Source of the DNA: Serpula lacrymans var. lacrymans S7.9
Taxonomy: Eukaryota; Basidiomycota; Agaricomycetes; Boletales; Serpulaceae
DNA length: 64,000 nt
Direction of reading: 5' to 3'
NCBI RefSeq assembly: GCF_000218685.1
Contig: NW_006763299.1
Coordinates: 1,870,885 to 1,934,884 of the forward strand
Shown here: positions 1 to 10,280 of the stretch, piece by piece
How positions within the stretch are numbered: position 1 is the first letter of the stretch
Layout: each line of letters opens with the position of its first letter
Program-made: the position numbers and the translations under genes
Notes under the pieces: model-generated
What the model was told of the DNA's origin: nothing
Database searches by the model: none
Seen by the model: the letters and a program-made list of their open reading frames with translations, nothing else

Positions 1-149
1 TAGTCGGAGGTGGTACTCACTTAAGTACAATAACTCCTGGAAGAACAATGGTTGTTCCAGGAGGTGGTGGCTGTGCTCCTGGAAGAACAATGGTTGCTCC
101 AGGAGAACAATGGCTGTTTAGGCGACACTAAGTCTATCTGGTTTTGTCA
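1..149 (-). repeat. Partial copia-type LTR, family B (cut by window start)
   Basis: The stretch matches the end of the LTR at 19847-20220 nearly base for base and finishes with the same terminal GGTTTTGTCA. In the orientation of the element this is the 5' end, TGACAAAACC. It contains repeated AGAACAATGG units separated by CTCCTGGAAG/CTCCAGGAG blocks. The other end lies outside the window, so no target duplication can be tested. Confidence 0.75.
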
Positions 150-560
150 GCTACAGGGTTACGCCTGTGTTCCTCTTTCAATACTACACTGATATTAACA
201 GAGAAATTGCCTCAAGACAGTGTTGGTTAAAAGAACTTGTATATGAGTCGATAAAAGAGTGACTTAAGCTCCCCAAACACTGCAGACTGAGAGAGGCTCT
301 AGGCAACAGCAAACTGAGGCAATGCAAGCAAGCTTTACAGGCTATAGGCTTGTTCTATCCGATAATGGACAGAGCAGATGAGATTGGAGCTTTATGCAAG
401 CACCAGATATGCCAAAAAGCGAAAATATAGGCCAAAAAGTCGAAATTGTCACAGGGACAGATGGAGTGGATGGATTACCTCCAAAATAGAGGTGTGGAGA
501 GCGATTATATGGTGCAATAGATAGGCCAAATATGGCCAGAAACGAAGCACAGGGAGTGGA
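150..560. other. No gene recognised
   Basis: I see no long reading frame, RNA gene or clear repeat boundary here. A short local duplication of the type gccaaaaagcg/gccaaaaagtcg occurs near 410-445. Confidence 0.5.
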
Positions 561-861
561 TAATAAAACTAAGTGAAACTCAGCTGCTGCCCGAGAGGCT
601 ATAGAAACGACTTTATTATTTACCTAAGTAAAACTACAATAGATGTTAGTTTAAGGTGATCTCTAATAAATGTAATGTAATATACCTCAGCCGCTGCCCG
701 AGAGGCTATAGAAACGACTGAGGTATTCCTATACTAAACCCCCTACTACTTATAGTCGGAGGTGCTACTCGCTACAGTATAATGACTCCTAGGAGAACAA
801 TGGTGACTCCATGGAGAACAATGGCTGCTTCGGCAGAGACCGGGTTTATCCGGTTTTATCA
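561..861 (-). repeat. Solo copia-type LTR, family A
   Basis: It starts TAATAAAACT and ends GGTTTTATCA, the reverse of the 5' LTR of the copia element at 4904-5225. It holds two copies of the internal block GCTGCCCGAGAGGC (around 590 and 690) and only two AGAACAATGG units. Flanking pentamers (gtgga and cattg) do not match, so either the copy is rearranged or its duplication has decayed. Confidence 0.8.
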
Positions 862-1982
862 CATTGAGCAAGATAACTTGTTAGAAGGCATAATTGATGG
901 GGCTTCAGTGGCATCTGCAATACATCTGTTAATATTTAGCTCACCCCATAGATAATGTTTCCGCATTTTGGTTATGGTTGGGTTTGATTCAGTTATTATT
1001 AGTTAATGCCTAATTTGGTTTATAGAAATCAATCAATTAATTACAAACCATAGTTTCAGTTTAGTTTCAATTTATAACTGACTTCAAACTGGGATAGCAC
1101 TTTCTTTGGTTGTCCCACTTATTTCATCAGTCAGGTCAACGACACCATTAGTCACTATCATGGAATTGGCAAGTATCCCACTCTGATACTTCCATCACCA
1201 ATGAGCTCATCACCACTAAGTCCACCATCAGCATCTCTGGTTTGTTCTGTGCTAAAGTCAAGGAGTCTATTTGCTGTGGCCTCTCATGCTCCCACTGCAT
1301 TATATTGGGGTTAGGGTTTCGGTGCATTTCTGTGCACAGAAGGTAGGGTTAGGATTTAGTGCCTCCTACAGCTGTAATGTTAGTGTACACATAGGACCTT
1401 GCTACATGTTGGAGCCCTGGAGATATTGTTATTATGCATTTAGGAAATAGTAAAAACTGCAGGGAAATGTGTGTGATTTGTATTTAGTACATATAGGATT
1501 TTTGATAAGTGGACAGAGGAGCGTAATGGATGTAAATGGTTTCCACCAGTTACAAATTGTTTTAAACCACAAATGGTTAAAAACCAAATTATATATAACC
1601 ATTAGTAAACCAAACCAAGGTTTGGTTGGTCACATGATTTCCCACCTGTTTCAACTGGTTTGAGCTACAAAATGTGGCAACACTACCCACAAAGGTTCTC
1701 CCCAAAAATGAGCAAGAGTAGTAACCTGAGAATTATATGCTATACAACCTTATATCAATTAGAGTCCTCCATGTTATTATCACTATTTAATAATATCAAG
1801 TACCATTACCATGCTCATGGGTGGCACTCCTGTTATAATTGACTATACTATATCTGGTGAGATGAAATTTTATGTTTTCACTAATCCACAAAAAGCATTT
1901 ACAAAGAAAAGGGTATTAAATATGAATATGATCAGCATGGTTGCTATTATGACTGTAAATAGAATTTCCTGGTTTATAACAT
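862..1982. other. No gene recognised; short TTAGGG-like stretch
   Basis: Only short spurious frames occur in this AT-rich stretch. Around 1305-1355 are a few GGGTTAGGGTTT / TAGGGTTAGG motifs resembling degenerate telomere repeats, too few to call an interstitial telomere. Confidence 0.45.
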
Positions 1983-2036
1983 GGGATATCCTACACAATG
2001 TGCTGGGACATCCCATGTACTGAGGTGGGATATCCC
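1983..2036. repeat. Phased palindrome array, left part
   Basis: Three 10-bp palindromic motifs (GGGATATCCT, GGGACATCCC, GGGATATCCC) have centres 22 bp apart. The array continues beyond the solo LTR at 2042-2457 with unchanged spacing once the LTR and one target duplication are removed. Confidence 0.85.
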
Positions 2037-2041
2037 ACATA

Positions 2042-2457
2042 TGTTACGATAACACAAGTTTCGGACCTTCTCTTTATTTTTATTCTCCGCTTTAACCTTG
2101 TACTTTAGCTTTCACACATGGTGCCACGTGGCATTTCCCCTTTTTGTCCAAACTCCTCTTTCTCGTGCCGCGTTGCTTTTCTTCTTATTATAGACACAAC
2201 TCTCTCACACAGTGGAGCTGGCCATGCGGGCTAGGCCCCATGACATCATCAGCCACTGTCTCTATCAACTGTATAGTACACATGTACAAATAACCCTGTA
2301 GTAGTGTATATACCCCAATAGATCCAGGAGACTCCTTAGCGAGTCCTCCTGTTGTATACCAATAAACTCTCTGCAGCTCAAAGGGTAACCACTCCCTCAT
2401 CATCTTCCTTATAGTGTGTTCTGTGTGCGCCAGAGTAACTAACTCTTGGTTGTTACA
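2042..2457 (-). mobile_element. Solo LTR, family C (TGTTAC..GTAACA), TSD ACATA
   Basis: This 416-bp LTR is the inverse of the copy at 13007-13390, to which it is clearly homologous over its whole length. Ends are TGTTAC and TTACA, and the perfect 5-bp duplication ACATA flanks it at 2037-2041 and 2458-2462. No internal coding region is present. The ends and 5-bp duplication fit an LTR retrotransposon, probably Ty3/gypsy type (inference). Confidence 0.9.
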
Positions 2458-2462
2458 ACATA

Positions 2463-2605
2463 CAGAATTAGGACATCTCATTTACTGAGTGGGATGTCCC
2501 ATAAAATAGCTGGGACATCCCATGTACTGAATTGGGTGTCCCATAAAGCAGCTGGGATATCTCATGTACTGTTGAGATGTTATATGTGCAGAGTTGGACA
2601 TCCTA
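2463..2605. repeat. Phased palindrome array, right part
   Basis: At least five motifs related to GGGAYRTCCC have centres near 2474.5, 2495.5, 2516.5, 2538 and 2558.5, that is 20.5-21.5 bp apart. Weaker copies follow to about 2600. It is the other half of the array at 1983-2036. Confidence 0.8.
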
Positions 2606-2639
2606 CCTGTTTACATAAGGTATCCTCCCATTTTATATG

Positions 2640-3300
2640 GAAGATATCCCTACTTGGGAAATAGATCTAGCATAGTATTTATGCATACTGAGTATTATAT
2701 ACAGAAAGACATCTATCATGGAAAGTTATCAATGCAGTATTTATTCTCAAGGCTTTTCATAAAATACACTAAGCTGTTGTAGTTATGTGATATTGGTGTC
2801 CTGACTCAGTACATGGGTGATTGACACCAATGATCCAACTTGCAACAATGTGGGACCCCAAGCTGAAATTTGTGAACTGAATTGAGTGTTTTTTGAGATT
2901 TGAAGCTATCCTTATTTTTATCTGAATAGCATTGAAATCAGTGTGAAGGTTGCACTGTAAATTCCCCTAGTATGCTAAAACTCCCTAATTAGTCTTACAT
3001 ATCTAGATACTGCAATACACAACCATATTATACAACAGAGGTGTAAGAATAACTTGCATGCATTAATAAAATGTAAGACAATGAAAAATGCAGTTTTAAA
3101 GTTTAAGTTCCATAAAGTGATTGTAGTGATTCAATTAAGCTGCTGACACAGCCATAGCTGCATTATATGTGTTTACCTGTTTTATACTTATGTTTCTATT
3201 TACTGGTAGTGTGGAGAACCACAGATGTTTTAAATGTCTGGCTGTTGCTGCTGCTGCAGTGAAGCATACCTTGTGATATAGCTCTTTGCTAAAATGTGAC
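2640..3300. other. No gene recognised
   Basis: AT-rich DNA with no open frame above about 60 codons that looks coding, and no recognisable repeat other than the flanking palindrome arrays. Confidence 0.5.
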
Positions 3301-3309
3301 TTGGTATGT

Positions 3310-3513
3310 GGGATGTCCCAGCTGCTTTATGGGACATTCCAACTTAGTATGTGGGATATCCCAGCCCAGTGCATGGGATGTCCCAGCTACTTTATGGGAC
3401 ATCCAAACTCAGTACATGGGATATCCCAATTTAGTACCTAGGATGTTCCAACTGCTTTATGGGACATCTCAGCTCAGTACATTAGATATCCCAGCTACTT
3501 TATAGAACAATTC
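3310..3513. repeat. Phased palindrome array, about 10 units
   Basis: Motifs such as GGGATGTCCC, GGGACATTCC and GGGATATCCC have centres at 3314.5, 3335.5, 3357.5, 3379.5, 3400.5, 3422.5, 3444.5, 3465.5 and 3487.5, alternating 21 and 22 bp. The spacers (e.g. AGCTGCTTTAT, AGCTCAGTACAT) also recur every second unit, so the basic repeat is about 43 bp with two palindromes. Confidence 0.9.
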
Positions 3514-3519
3514 AACCTC

Positions 3520-4231
3520 ACTCAGTACAATCACATGGTTTATTGCATCTTTCCAATGTAATGTGTTTTGAGCAACCCATACAATAGTAAATAAGACCAA
3601 AGATATCTTAACCTGGTCAACCTATTAATGAGGTTAAGGCTAAACATCTCCCACTCTTCTTTTGGATCCCTTGGATTTTTGGGCTGAGTATCTCATCTAT
3701 TAACTTGTAATTTGAGTTATTTCCAGCTCAACTAGGCTTAAGTCTGTTAATCAAGCTGTATGTGACAGTAAGTTAATGTGATTGACCTCTCTATATCTCC
3801 TTGCAAGTCTTTGTCTATATACCAGAGCACCATACCCCATAGCCAATAAAACCCACTTGATCCTCACTGAAACCACATTGAAAGTCCTAGAAAGTGTTTG
3901 AGAGTATGATTCCAACACAATTGGGCCTTTCATGTTGCATGCACTAGATCCTGATACTATAATACTTGACTCACCAGGTCTGAATATTAGGGGGAGATCA
4001 TATTTCTAGTAAATCTTTCCTGCATGTTCCCCTCTCTGAACCAAAGGCTGGGATAAAATATTTGCCAATTTCAATCATTGATTCACCTATCCCAAATGAT
4101 CCCAGGTGCATTACAGGACATCCCAGGTGCTTAATGGGATGTCCCAGCCCACTACATGAGAAAGGTTTTCATCTCAATTCTGCAAAAGGTGGGCAGTGGG
4201 CAGGCTGATATTAAAAGGTCTCATTGCCACC
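3520..4231. other. No gene; small palindrome cluster near 4100-4150
   Basis: No coding frame is supported. Between about 4085 and 4150 are three degenerate members of the GGGAYRTCCC family (GGACATCCC, GGGATGTCCC) about 20-22 bp apart. Confidence 0.5.
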
Positions 4232-4678
4232 TAATAAAACTAAGTGAAACTCAGCCGCTGCCCGAGAGGCTATAGAAACGACTTTATTATTTACCTAAGT
4301 GAAACTACAATAGATGTTAGTTTAAGGTGATCTCTAATAAATGTAATGTAACATACCTCAGCCGCTGCCCAAGAGGCTATAGAAACGACTGAGGTATTCC
4401 TATACTAAACCCCCTACTACTTATAGTCGGAGGTGCTACTCACTACAGTATAATGACTCCTAGGAGTACAATTGTGCTCCTAGGAGAACAATGGTTACTC
4501 CATGGAGAACAATGGTTACTCCATGGAGAACAATGGTTACTCCATGGAGAACAATGGTTACTCCATGGAGAACAATGGTTACTCCATGGAGAACAATGGT
4601 TACTCCATGGAGAACAATGGTTACTCCATGGAGAACAATGGCTGCTTTGGCAGAGACCGGGTTTATCCGGTTTTGTCA
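4232..4678 (-). repeat. Copia-type solo LTR, family A, enlarged by a 21-bp array
   Basis: It has the same TAATAAAACT..GGTTTTGTCA ends and internal blocks as the copy at 561-861 but is about 150 bp longer. The extra length is a perfect tandem array at 4498-4643: the palindrome CTCCATGGAG recurs at 4498, 4519, 4540, 4561, 4582, 4603 and 4624, exactly 21 bp apart, after two CTCCTAGGAG units. No matching 5-bp duplication flanks it. It lies tail to tail with the LTR at 4904-5225. Confidence 0.85.
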
Positions 4679-4903
4679 AGATATAATATTGATGAAGCCC
4701 CAAATCAAATGTAATGCCCCTGAAAATTTTAAGATGCCCAATCCTTGGCAAGCCTGCTCTGTATTATGTAAGCAGGTAAGTATTTTTTGTGATGGGTGGG
4801 ATGTCCCATGTCCGGCATTACAACTCTTCAAGCCTTGGAAAAAACTTGAAATAAATGAGTAGTATGATATAACACTTGTATGACTTCAGGTGGAAATGGG
4901 TGG

Positions 4904-5225
4904 TGACAAAACCGGATAAACCCAGTCTCTGCCAAAGCAGCCATTGTTCTCCATGGAGCATAGCCACCACTCCATGGAGTAACCATTGTTCTCCTAGGAG
5001 TCATTATACTGTAGCGAGTAGCACCTCCGACTATAAGTAGTAGGGGGTTTAGTATAGGAATACCTCAGTCGTTTCTATAGCCTCTTGGGCAGCGGCTGAG
5101 GTATGTTACATTACATTTATTAGAGATCACCTTAAACTAACATCTATTGTAGTTTCACTTAGGTAAATAATAAAGTCGTTTCTATAGCCTCTCGGGCAGC
5201 AGCTGAGTTTCACTTAGTTTTATTA
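4904..5225 (+). repeat. 5' LTR of the copia element (TG..TA)
   Basis: This 322-bp LTR begins TGACAAAACC and ends TTAGTTTTATTA, directly followed by a primer-binding site. It is homologous to the solo copies at 561, 4232 and 18702. The 3' terminus is TA, not the usual CA; the solo copy at 18702-18946, with a perfect target duplication, has the same ends, so this is native to the family. Compared with that 245-bp copy it keeps an extra block between two TTTCACTTAG repeats. Confidence 0.8.
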
Positions 5226-5237
5226 GGTTATGAGCCC
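5226..5237 (+). promoter_or_regulatory. Primer-binding site, half-tRNA-iMet type
   Basis: GGTTATGAGCCC follows the LTR end with no gap. It is complementary to the anticodon stem-loop of initiator tRNA-Met (anticodon CAU within GGGCUCAUAACC), as in Drosophila copia and related Ty1/copia elements, which prime from a half-tRNA. This fixes the LTR boundary and the direction of the element. Confidence 0.8.
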
Positions 5238-5294
5238 TGGTGCACAAAAGCTACACAGGAAATAATTCTTATTTGAAATGGCAACCTCGGAACC

Positions 5295-5899
5295 ATGACC
5301 ACAGCACGCGATACATCCGCATGTCCAGTTCTCACTGGACCCAACAATTTTCAGATATGGAAACTCTGGATCATCTCAAAGCTACGTTGGGAAAAGTTCT
5401 CCGGGTTGTTACTGGAGAGGAGCTTATGCCCTCACCAGGAAAACCTACCTCCTCGGAGGATCCTGAGATCACCTGGATACTTAAGGATGAGAAGGCACAT
5501 GGAATCATCCAGGACCACATCTCTGATGCCCTCCTAATGAGGACTGGAGACCTCACCAGCTCCAAAGAGTTATTTGATAAACTTGTCTCGCTCCATCAAA
5601 CGTCCAACATTGCCTCGGCCTTCTATTCATTCCAGCAACTCACCAAATTGTCCTGGGATGGGACATCACCTATCCAGGACCACATTGCAAAAATCCGGAT
5701 AATTGATTCACACCTCTCCGGAATGAAACTAGGAGTTGATACCAAACTCATGGCTTTCGCTCTTCTCCAATATCTCCCATGCACCCCTGAATGGCAAATA
5801 TTTCAGTTATCAGTAATCAACACAATTGAAGAAAATAAACTTACCTTTGATGCAGTTGAGATCCGGATCACTGCAGAAGTTGCACGACAGTCAGGGTAG
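5295..5899 (+). pseudogene. Copia Gag (UBN2-type), frameshifted
   Basis: The likely start is the ATG at 5295, reading MTTARDTSACPVLTGPNNF and then QIWKLWI, the typical start of copia Gag (LTGxNNFxxWK). The homology then continues in another frame from about 5400 (VTGEELMPSP onward) to the stop at 5899, so a frameshift separates the two parts. The rest resembles the UBN2/retrotran_gag region: KELFDKLVSLHQ and later QYLPCTPEW. Gag normally forms the particle that packages the element RNA. The zinc knuckle is not visible; the segment 5900-6076 is Lys/Ser-rich and has shifted frames. Confidence 0.8.
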
Positions 5900-6076
5900 G
5901 CCCCTGGAGGTTCCAAATCAGCACTCAAATCCAAGGAGAAATGGTGTAACTTCCACAAAGCCAAATCACACAACACCTCGGAGTTTCGAACACTTCAGTC
6001 AGCTGAAAAAGGTCAAAGGAAGAAGGGAAAGGAAAAACACAAGGATAAAGGAAAAGAAAAGGAAAAGGCAAATACA

Positions 6077-6553
6077 GTGGAGCAATCATCCAGATCTGAC
6101 TCCGAGGAGGAACAGAGTCATATTGCATTGGATCATGTACATATTTCCAAGCCCCTTGCTAAACACATTCAAGCTTACCTTGTGTTGGAACCCGATAAGA
6201 CCAAAACAACAATCATTATTGACTCTGGAGCAACATCCCACATGGTCCCTCACCACTCCTGGTTTGAGCCAGGAACATACCATGTTCTGCATCCTCCAAG
6301 GACAATCAGTTTTGGGGATGAATCCTCTGTAAATGCCATTGGCATTGGAATAGTAATCCTACAAGCAACTGTTGGCAAAAAGGACTACAATATTGCACTG
6401 TCAAATATCTTACTTGTGCCAAACTTCACGTTAGCACTCGTCTCTGTCCACAAATTGTCCAAAACCGGGTTATCAACACTTTTAGCAGCAGGGTCAAATG
6501 CTTGTGAAGTTTGGAAAAAGGAGGAACTTATCCTCACTGCGTTACACAAGTGA
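6077..6553 (+). pseudogene. Copia aspartic protease region
   Basis: The reading frame contains IIIDSGATSHM, the DSGA-type catalytic motif of retropepsins of Ty1/copia, followed by ISFGDESS and by LSNILLVPNFTLALVSVHKL, which is the usual sequence between protease and GAG-pre-integrase. In an intact element this enzyme cuts the Gag-Pol polyprotein. The frame ends in a TGA at about 6551, before the integrase frame begins, so the polyprotein is broken here. Confidence 0.85.
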
Positions 6554-6625
6554 GGACTATATCACATCCAAGCAAAACCCAAAATCAACCCGGAGTCAGC
6601 TTTTGCAGCAGTAGATGTAAATTTA

Positions 6626-7654
6626 TTGCACAGGAGAATGGGACACATTGGAATGGACCTCTTGCAACGAATGGTTACAAAAAGACAACTCCAGAACATA
6701 GACACCCTTACCAAAACCCCGGAGTTTTGTGAACCTTGTGCTTTAGGAAAGATGAAGAAATTACCTTTCAAATCCACTGGAGGAAACCGAGCCAAGCGCC
6801 CCATACAAATTGTGCACACAAATGTTGGAGGACCAATCAAACCAACTTCCAGGGAGGGTTTTCGGTACTGGATTATCATTGTAGATGATTTCTCCAAATT
6901 TCCATGGATATATTTCCTAAAACATAAAAGTGAAGCACTGGAACGATACAAGCAATGGAAAGAAGATGTCCAAACATTCTTCCGGACTCATTTGGGAGAA
7001 GAAAACTTCACTCCACTATACACAGAATTCCTCCGGAGCGATGGGGGAGGAGAATATACTGGCAATGCATTCAAAAATCAACTCCGAGGAGATGGTGTCA
7101 TCCAAGAAACTACAGCTGCAGATACTCCGGAACAAAATGGCATTGCAGAACGCATGAATCAGAAATTGGCTACATTAGCAACCACTATGCTCCATGATTC
7201 CAAGCTCCCAAAGTCATTTTGGGTAGATGCCATGCAAACAGCTGCATATATCACAGCACACAGCCCAGCATCAGGACTCCATGGAAAGACCCCATATGAA
7301 ATACTGTTTAAAAGGAGAGTTGATCCAACTATGTTTCGCCCTTTCGGATGCCAAGCATATGCCTTGATTCCGAAAGACAAAAGGCAAGGGAAGTTTTACT
7401 CCAAGGGGCGCAAAGCCATAATGATTGGCTACACACATGGAAAGCAAGCCTACAAACTCCTAGACACTGAAAAACGGACTGTGTTTTCCAGTCGGCATGT
7501 CATATTCAATGAATCCGGAAAGATACAAAAGGATGACACTGCTCCCTGGAACACAGACACTAGCACAGATCAGTGGGAGGGACTCATTCCAGAGAATGCT
7601 CACTATCCAGACCAAAAAACATTGGAAGAGGATGATCCTGACCCTCGGATCTGA
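6626..7654 (+). pseudogene. Copia GAG-pre-integrase and integrase, first catalytic Asp lost
   Basis: The frame opens with HRRMGHIGMDLL and CEPCALGKMKK, the HHCC zinc-binding domain. The rve core follows: VHTNVGGPIKP, then LRSDGGGEYTGNAF and TPEQNGIAERMNQ, which supply the second Asp and the Glu of the DDE triad. The first position is Asn (AAT at 6821-6823) where copia integrases have Asp (HTDVxGP), so the enzyme would be inactive. Downstream FRPFGCQAYALIP and GYTHGKQAYKL are standard copia integrase C-terminal motifs. The frame ends at a TGA at 7652-7654, inside the integrase-RT linker. Confidence 0.9.
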
Positions 7655-8233
7655 GATCCAAATGAATGGCAAATGGAACCACATCTCCAAGGAGATGTTC
7701 CACAAGCAATGGAACCATATCAGCATGAAGATGTTCTGAGAGCAGTGGGGCAATACCTCCGTGGAGACGTTCTGAGAGCAGTGGGAGCACCTGATCAGCT
7801 AAGACACCCTCCACAACAGTCTCTACAACCAAGACCTGAACACTGGCCATCTTTAGAACGGAAAGCCAAAGTGGAGTTACAGTCAGTGGGAGGACAGCCC
7901 CTCAACATACAGCCAGCTGATGTGGAAAAAGTCCGGATACAGCTAGACAGCCTGTCCATTGGATCAGCTTCTGGAAGGCATGCAATACCTCCAAGGAGTC
8001 ATCCAACGCCTCCAAGGAGTGGTTCAACACCTTCAGGAGTGAGTGGGGCAACAAATACACAAATGCGTCTACTCCCTGGAGTACCTGCACAAGTTCCTAA
8101 AAGAGCAGTCATGCCTGCTGAAGTCCTAGGAGTATGCAGAAGCAGTCGCCAGACCCGTCCTGCAGACAAAAACCGAGATTATCAAAGGACTCTAGATGAG
8201 GAATAGTCTTGAAAAGAGCAGCATGACAACTCC
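7655..8233 (+). pseudogene. Copia integrase-RT linker, out of frame
   Basis: Between the integrase and RT frames lies a Gln/Pro/Arg-rich open stretch (7673-8206) with imperfect short repeats such as QYLRGDVLRAVG and HPTPPRSGSTP. Such low-complexity linkers are usual in copia Pol. It ends in a TAG at 8204-8206; the RT frame resumes at 8234, so stops flank it on both sides. Confidence 0.65.
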
Positions 8234-9202
8234 TTGAAGAAACCTAACACTCCTGAGGTTCATGAAGAAACATCTGATACAGAGGAGACATTCTTTGCTG
8301 GAATAGCAAGTACCGGTCTATCTAACACAGACCTTCCAAGGACACTAAAGGAAGCCTTATCACGTCCGGATAGAGAATTATGGAAGTCTGCCTTGGGGGA
8401 GGAACTCCTAAGTCTCAATACTAATGCAGTATATGACACTGTTCCACTTCCGAAGGGAGTAAAACCCATCACATCAAAACCTGTGTTCCGGATCAAGTTT
8501 GATCAAAACAGAAACATTGAGAGATACAAACTCCAGATTGTTGCACGAGGTTTTACTCAAAGGGAGGGGATTGATTACCAGGAGGTTTTTGCTCCGGTTG
8601 CAAACTTAGAGTCAATCCAAATTATTCTAGCCCTGGTAGCAAAGTACGACCTAGAACTTGATCAAATGGACGTATCCACAGCTTATCTCAATGGAGAACT
8701 TGAAGAAGAACTGTACATGCTTCCTTCAGGGGGTGTTCCTATCCAACCTGGATACTGCTGGAGATTGAAGAAATCCATCTACGGGTTAAAACAAGCTGGA
8801 CGTACATGGAACAAAACTTTTGATTGCAAGCTCCAGGAGCTCAGTTTCACAAGACTAAATGCAGAAACATGTCTCTATGTATTCTGGGACAACAAACAAA
8901 TATGCTTTGTTGTTGTCTATGTAGATGACCTCCTCCTAGGAGCTTCATCCCAAAAATTCATGGATTTTACAAAAGCCAAACTTGAATCCATATTCAAAAT
9001 GCGGGACCTTGGAGAAGCAAAATACATCCTCGGAATAAAAATTCAACGTGATTGTTCAAACAAAACAATATCCCTATTGCAATGCCAATACATTGACACA
9101 GTCCTGGAGCATACTGGAATGAAGAACTGCAAACCAGTATGGACACCAATGGCCCATGGATCAAAACTCCTTGCAAATGCTCCAGGGGAAGATATTGCGT
9201 AA
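8234..9202 (+). pseudogene. Copia reverse transcriptase (RVT_2)
   Basis: This 322-residue frame is the best preserved part of the element. It reads, in order, SALGEELLSLN, KPVFRIKFDQN, ARGFTQREGIDYQEVFAPVA, LDQMDVSTAYLNGEL (motif A Asp), SIYGLKQAGRTWN (motif B) and VVYVDDLLLG (catalytic YVDD), then FKMRDLGEAKYILGI. These are the ordered motifs of RVT_2 of Ty1/copia. It ends in a TAA at 9200-9202 followed by a small frame carrying the RT-connection sequence. Confidence 0.92.
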
Positions 9203-9208
9203 CACGAG

Positions 9209-9403
9209 ATGCATATTGAAGGGCGTCAAGTGTCATACCTCTCAATTGTAGGCTCCCTCATGTATGCCATGCTCGGAACCCGCCCAGACATTGCCTATGT
9301 TGTTGGAATACTAAGCAGGCATAGCTCAGCTCCAAGGAGCCATCACTGGGAAGCTGCAAAATGTGTCCTCAGAGGAGAAGGGGGGGGCTCTAAATATATG
9401 TGA
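9209..9403 (+). pseudogene. Copia RT connection, 3' truncation point
   Basis: VSYLSIVGSLMYAMLGTRPDIAY and HHWEAAKCVLR are the conserved residues just before the copia RNase H. Homology stops at about 9385 in a G-run (GGAGAAGGGGGGGGC), and no RNase H, polypurine tract or 3' LTR follows. The copia element is therefore 5'-complete and 3'-truncated. Confidence 0.85.
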
Positions 9404-9785
9404 GTTAGCGCTTATGGGAGTTATCTCAGGTTAACCCCTTAGCTGGAACTCAGCTTATTATAGCAAGCTATGGGGTAAACTAGTATCTGAAGGGGCAATG
9501 GGTTTTATAATGTTCTGTTTAGTTGGCTAACCATCTGGCTCAGTAGCCTAACTACATCAATGTTAGTAGTAAATTTGTAAGCATGATTAACCTATTTATT
9601 TTGAATTTCATTTTGACCATTTAAATTTAATACAATTCCCAGTTCTGTTGTGTTACTATCTGCACTAAGTTGTTACATGATAGTATCTGAAATGGATGAC
9701 AAAATAGTAAAGTCTGATACATATGGTTTCCATTTCACAATCCTCTAGATATGTGGATCCCTGAAACCTGTTGCATGTGACATTA
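9404..9785. other. No gene recognised
   Basis: AT-rich sequence after the copia truncation, without coding frames or clear repeats. Confidence 0.5.
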
Positions 9786-9789
9786 GTGG

Positions 9790-9958
9790 GACTGTCCCAT
9801 GGGACATCCCAATGTATTTGGGCTTTTCCCACTGGGATCGTCCCAAATTTGGGACATCCCTTGGATTTCAGGGCAATTAGCCACATAGCAATACAGAAGA
9901 TATTACAGCTAGTAGCCAGGGACTAGGGGGTGACTGAAGTGATCCCAGGTCCCATCAC
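9790..9958. repeat. Dispersed repeat with palindromes (copy 1)
   Basis: GGGACATCCC motifs are followed by a block (TTAGCCACATAGCAATACAG.. to GGGGGTGACT) that recurs at about 12940-12998 with few changes. The shared block links the palindrome family to a longer unit, but no terminal inverted repeats or coding sequence are visible. Confidence 0.6.
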
Positions 9959-10280
9959 TGCCTCTTCATCAATGTCTTATAGGCTAGCATTGTTAGCATC
10001 ACCAGAACTGAGGGTGCAGGTCCCGGAGGAAAGGATTAGGATTTTAGAGCAGCAGGCTTCCATAGTACCAGCACTACAAGAGCACATATCATTCTTGGAG
10101 ATATACATATTGACTATGTCCAATCCAGTTCCTGTTGCAGACAATGTTGTCCCTCACCCCCCTTTTGATTCTGTTGATCAACCTCATGCTCATGCAGTTG
10201 CTGCTCCTGCAGACCTTAGTCAACTTTCTCACACTCAGCCCCAGGATGAGACACCCTCCAGCTTATATCTTGCTTGGTAA
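9930..10280 (+). CDS. Hypothetical small ORF (uncertain)
   Basis: An open frame of 116 codons with a heptad-like leucine and glutamate stretch (EERIRILEQQ, LQEHISFLEIYI) followed by a Pro/Ala/His-rich tail. It overlaps the dispersed repeat at its start and has no recognisable domain, so it may be a chance frame or a relic of a mobile-element gene. Confidence 0.2.
   Translation: MTEVIPGPITASSSMSYRLALLASPELRVQVPEERIRILEQQASIVPALQEHISFLEIYILTMSNPVPVADNVVPHPPFDSVDQPHAHAVAAPADLSQLSHTQPQDETPSSLYLAW

Noticed and set aside
561..861. MITE with imperfect terminal repeats (TAATAAAAC / TGACAAAAC)
   Set aside because: The copy at 4904-5225 is followed directly by a tRNA-iMet primer-binding site and copia Gag, so these are LTRs, not MITEs.
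561..861. Hammerhead or twister ribozyme in the GCTGCCCGAGAGGCTATAG block
   Set aside because: It has GAAAC but no CTGATGA core and does not fit the twister consensus I know; left as a structured block only.
1305..1355. Interstitial telomere at TTAGGG-like motifs
   Set aside because: Only two or three degenerate motifs; expected by chance in such sequence.
4443..4862. Repeated peptides (MVTPWRT, MENNGYS, NHCSPWS) as a repeat protein
   Set aside because: The same array is open in several frames on both strands because the 21-bp unit has no stop; it lies inside an LTR. These are by-products of the DNA repeat.
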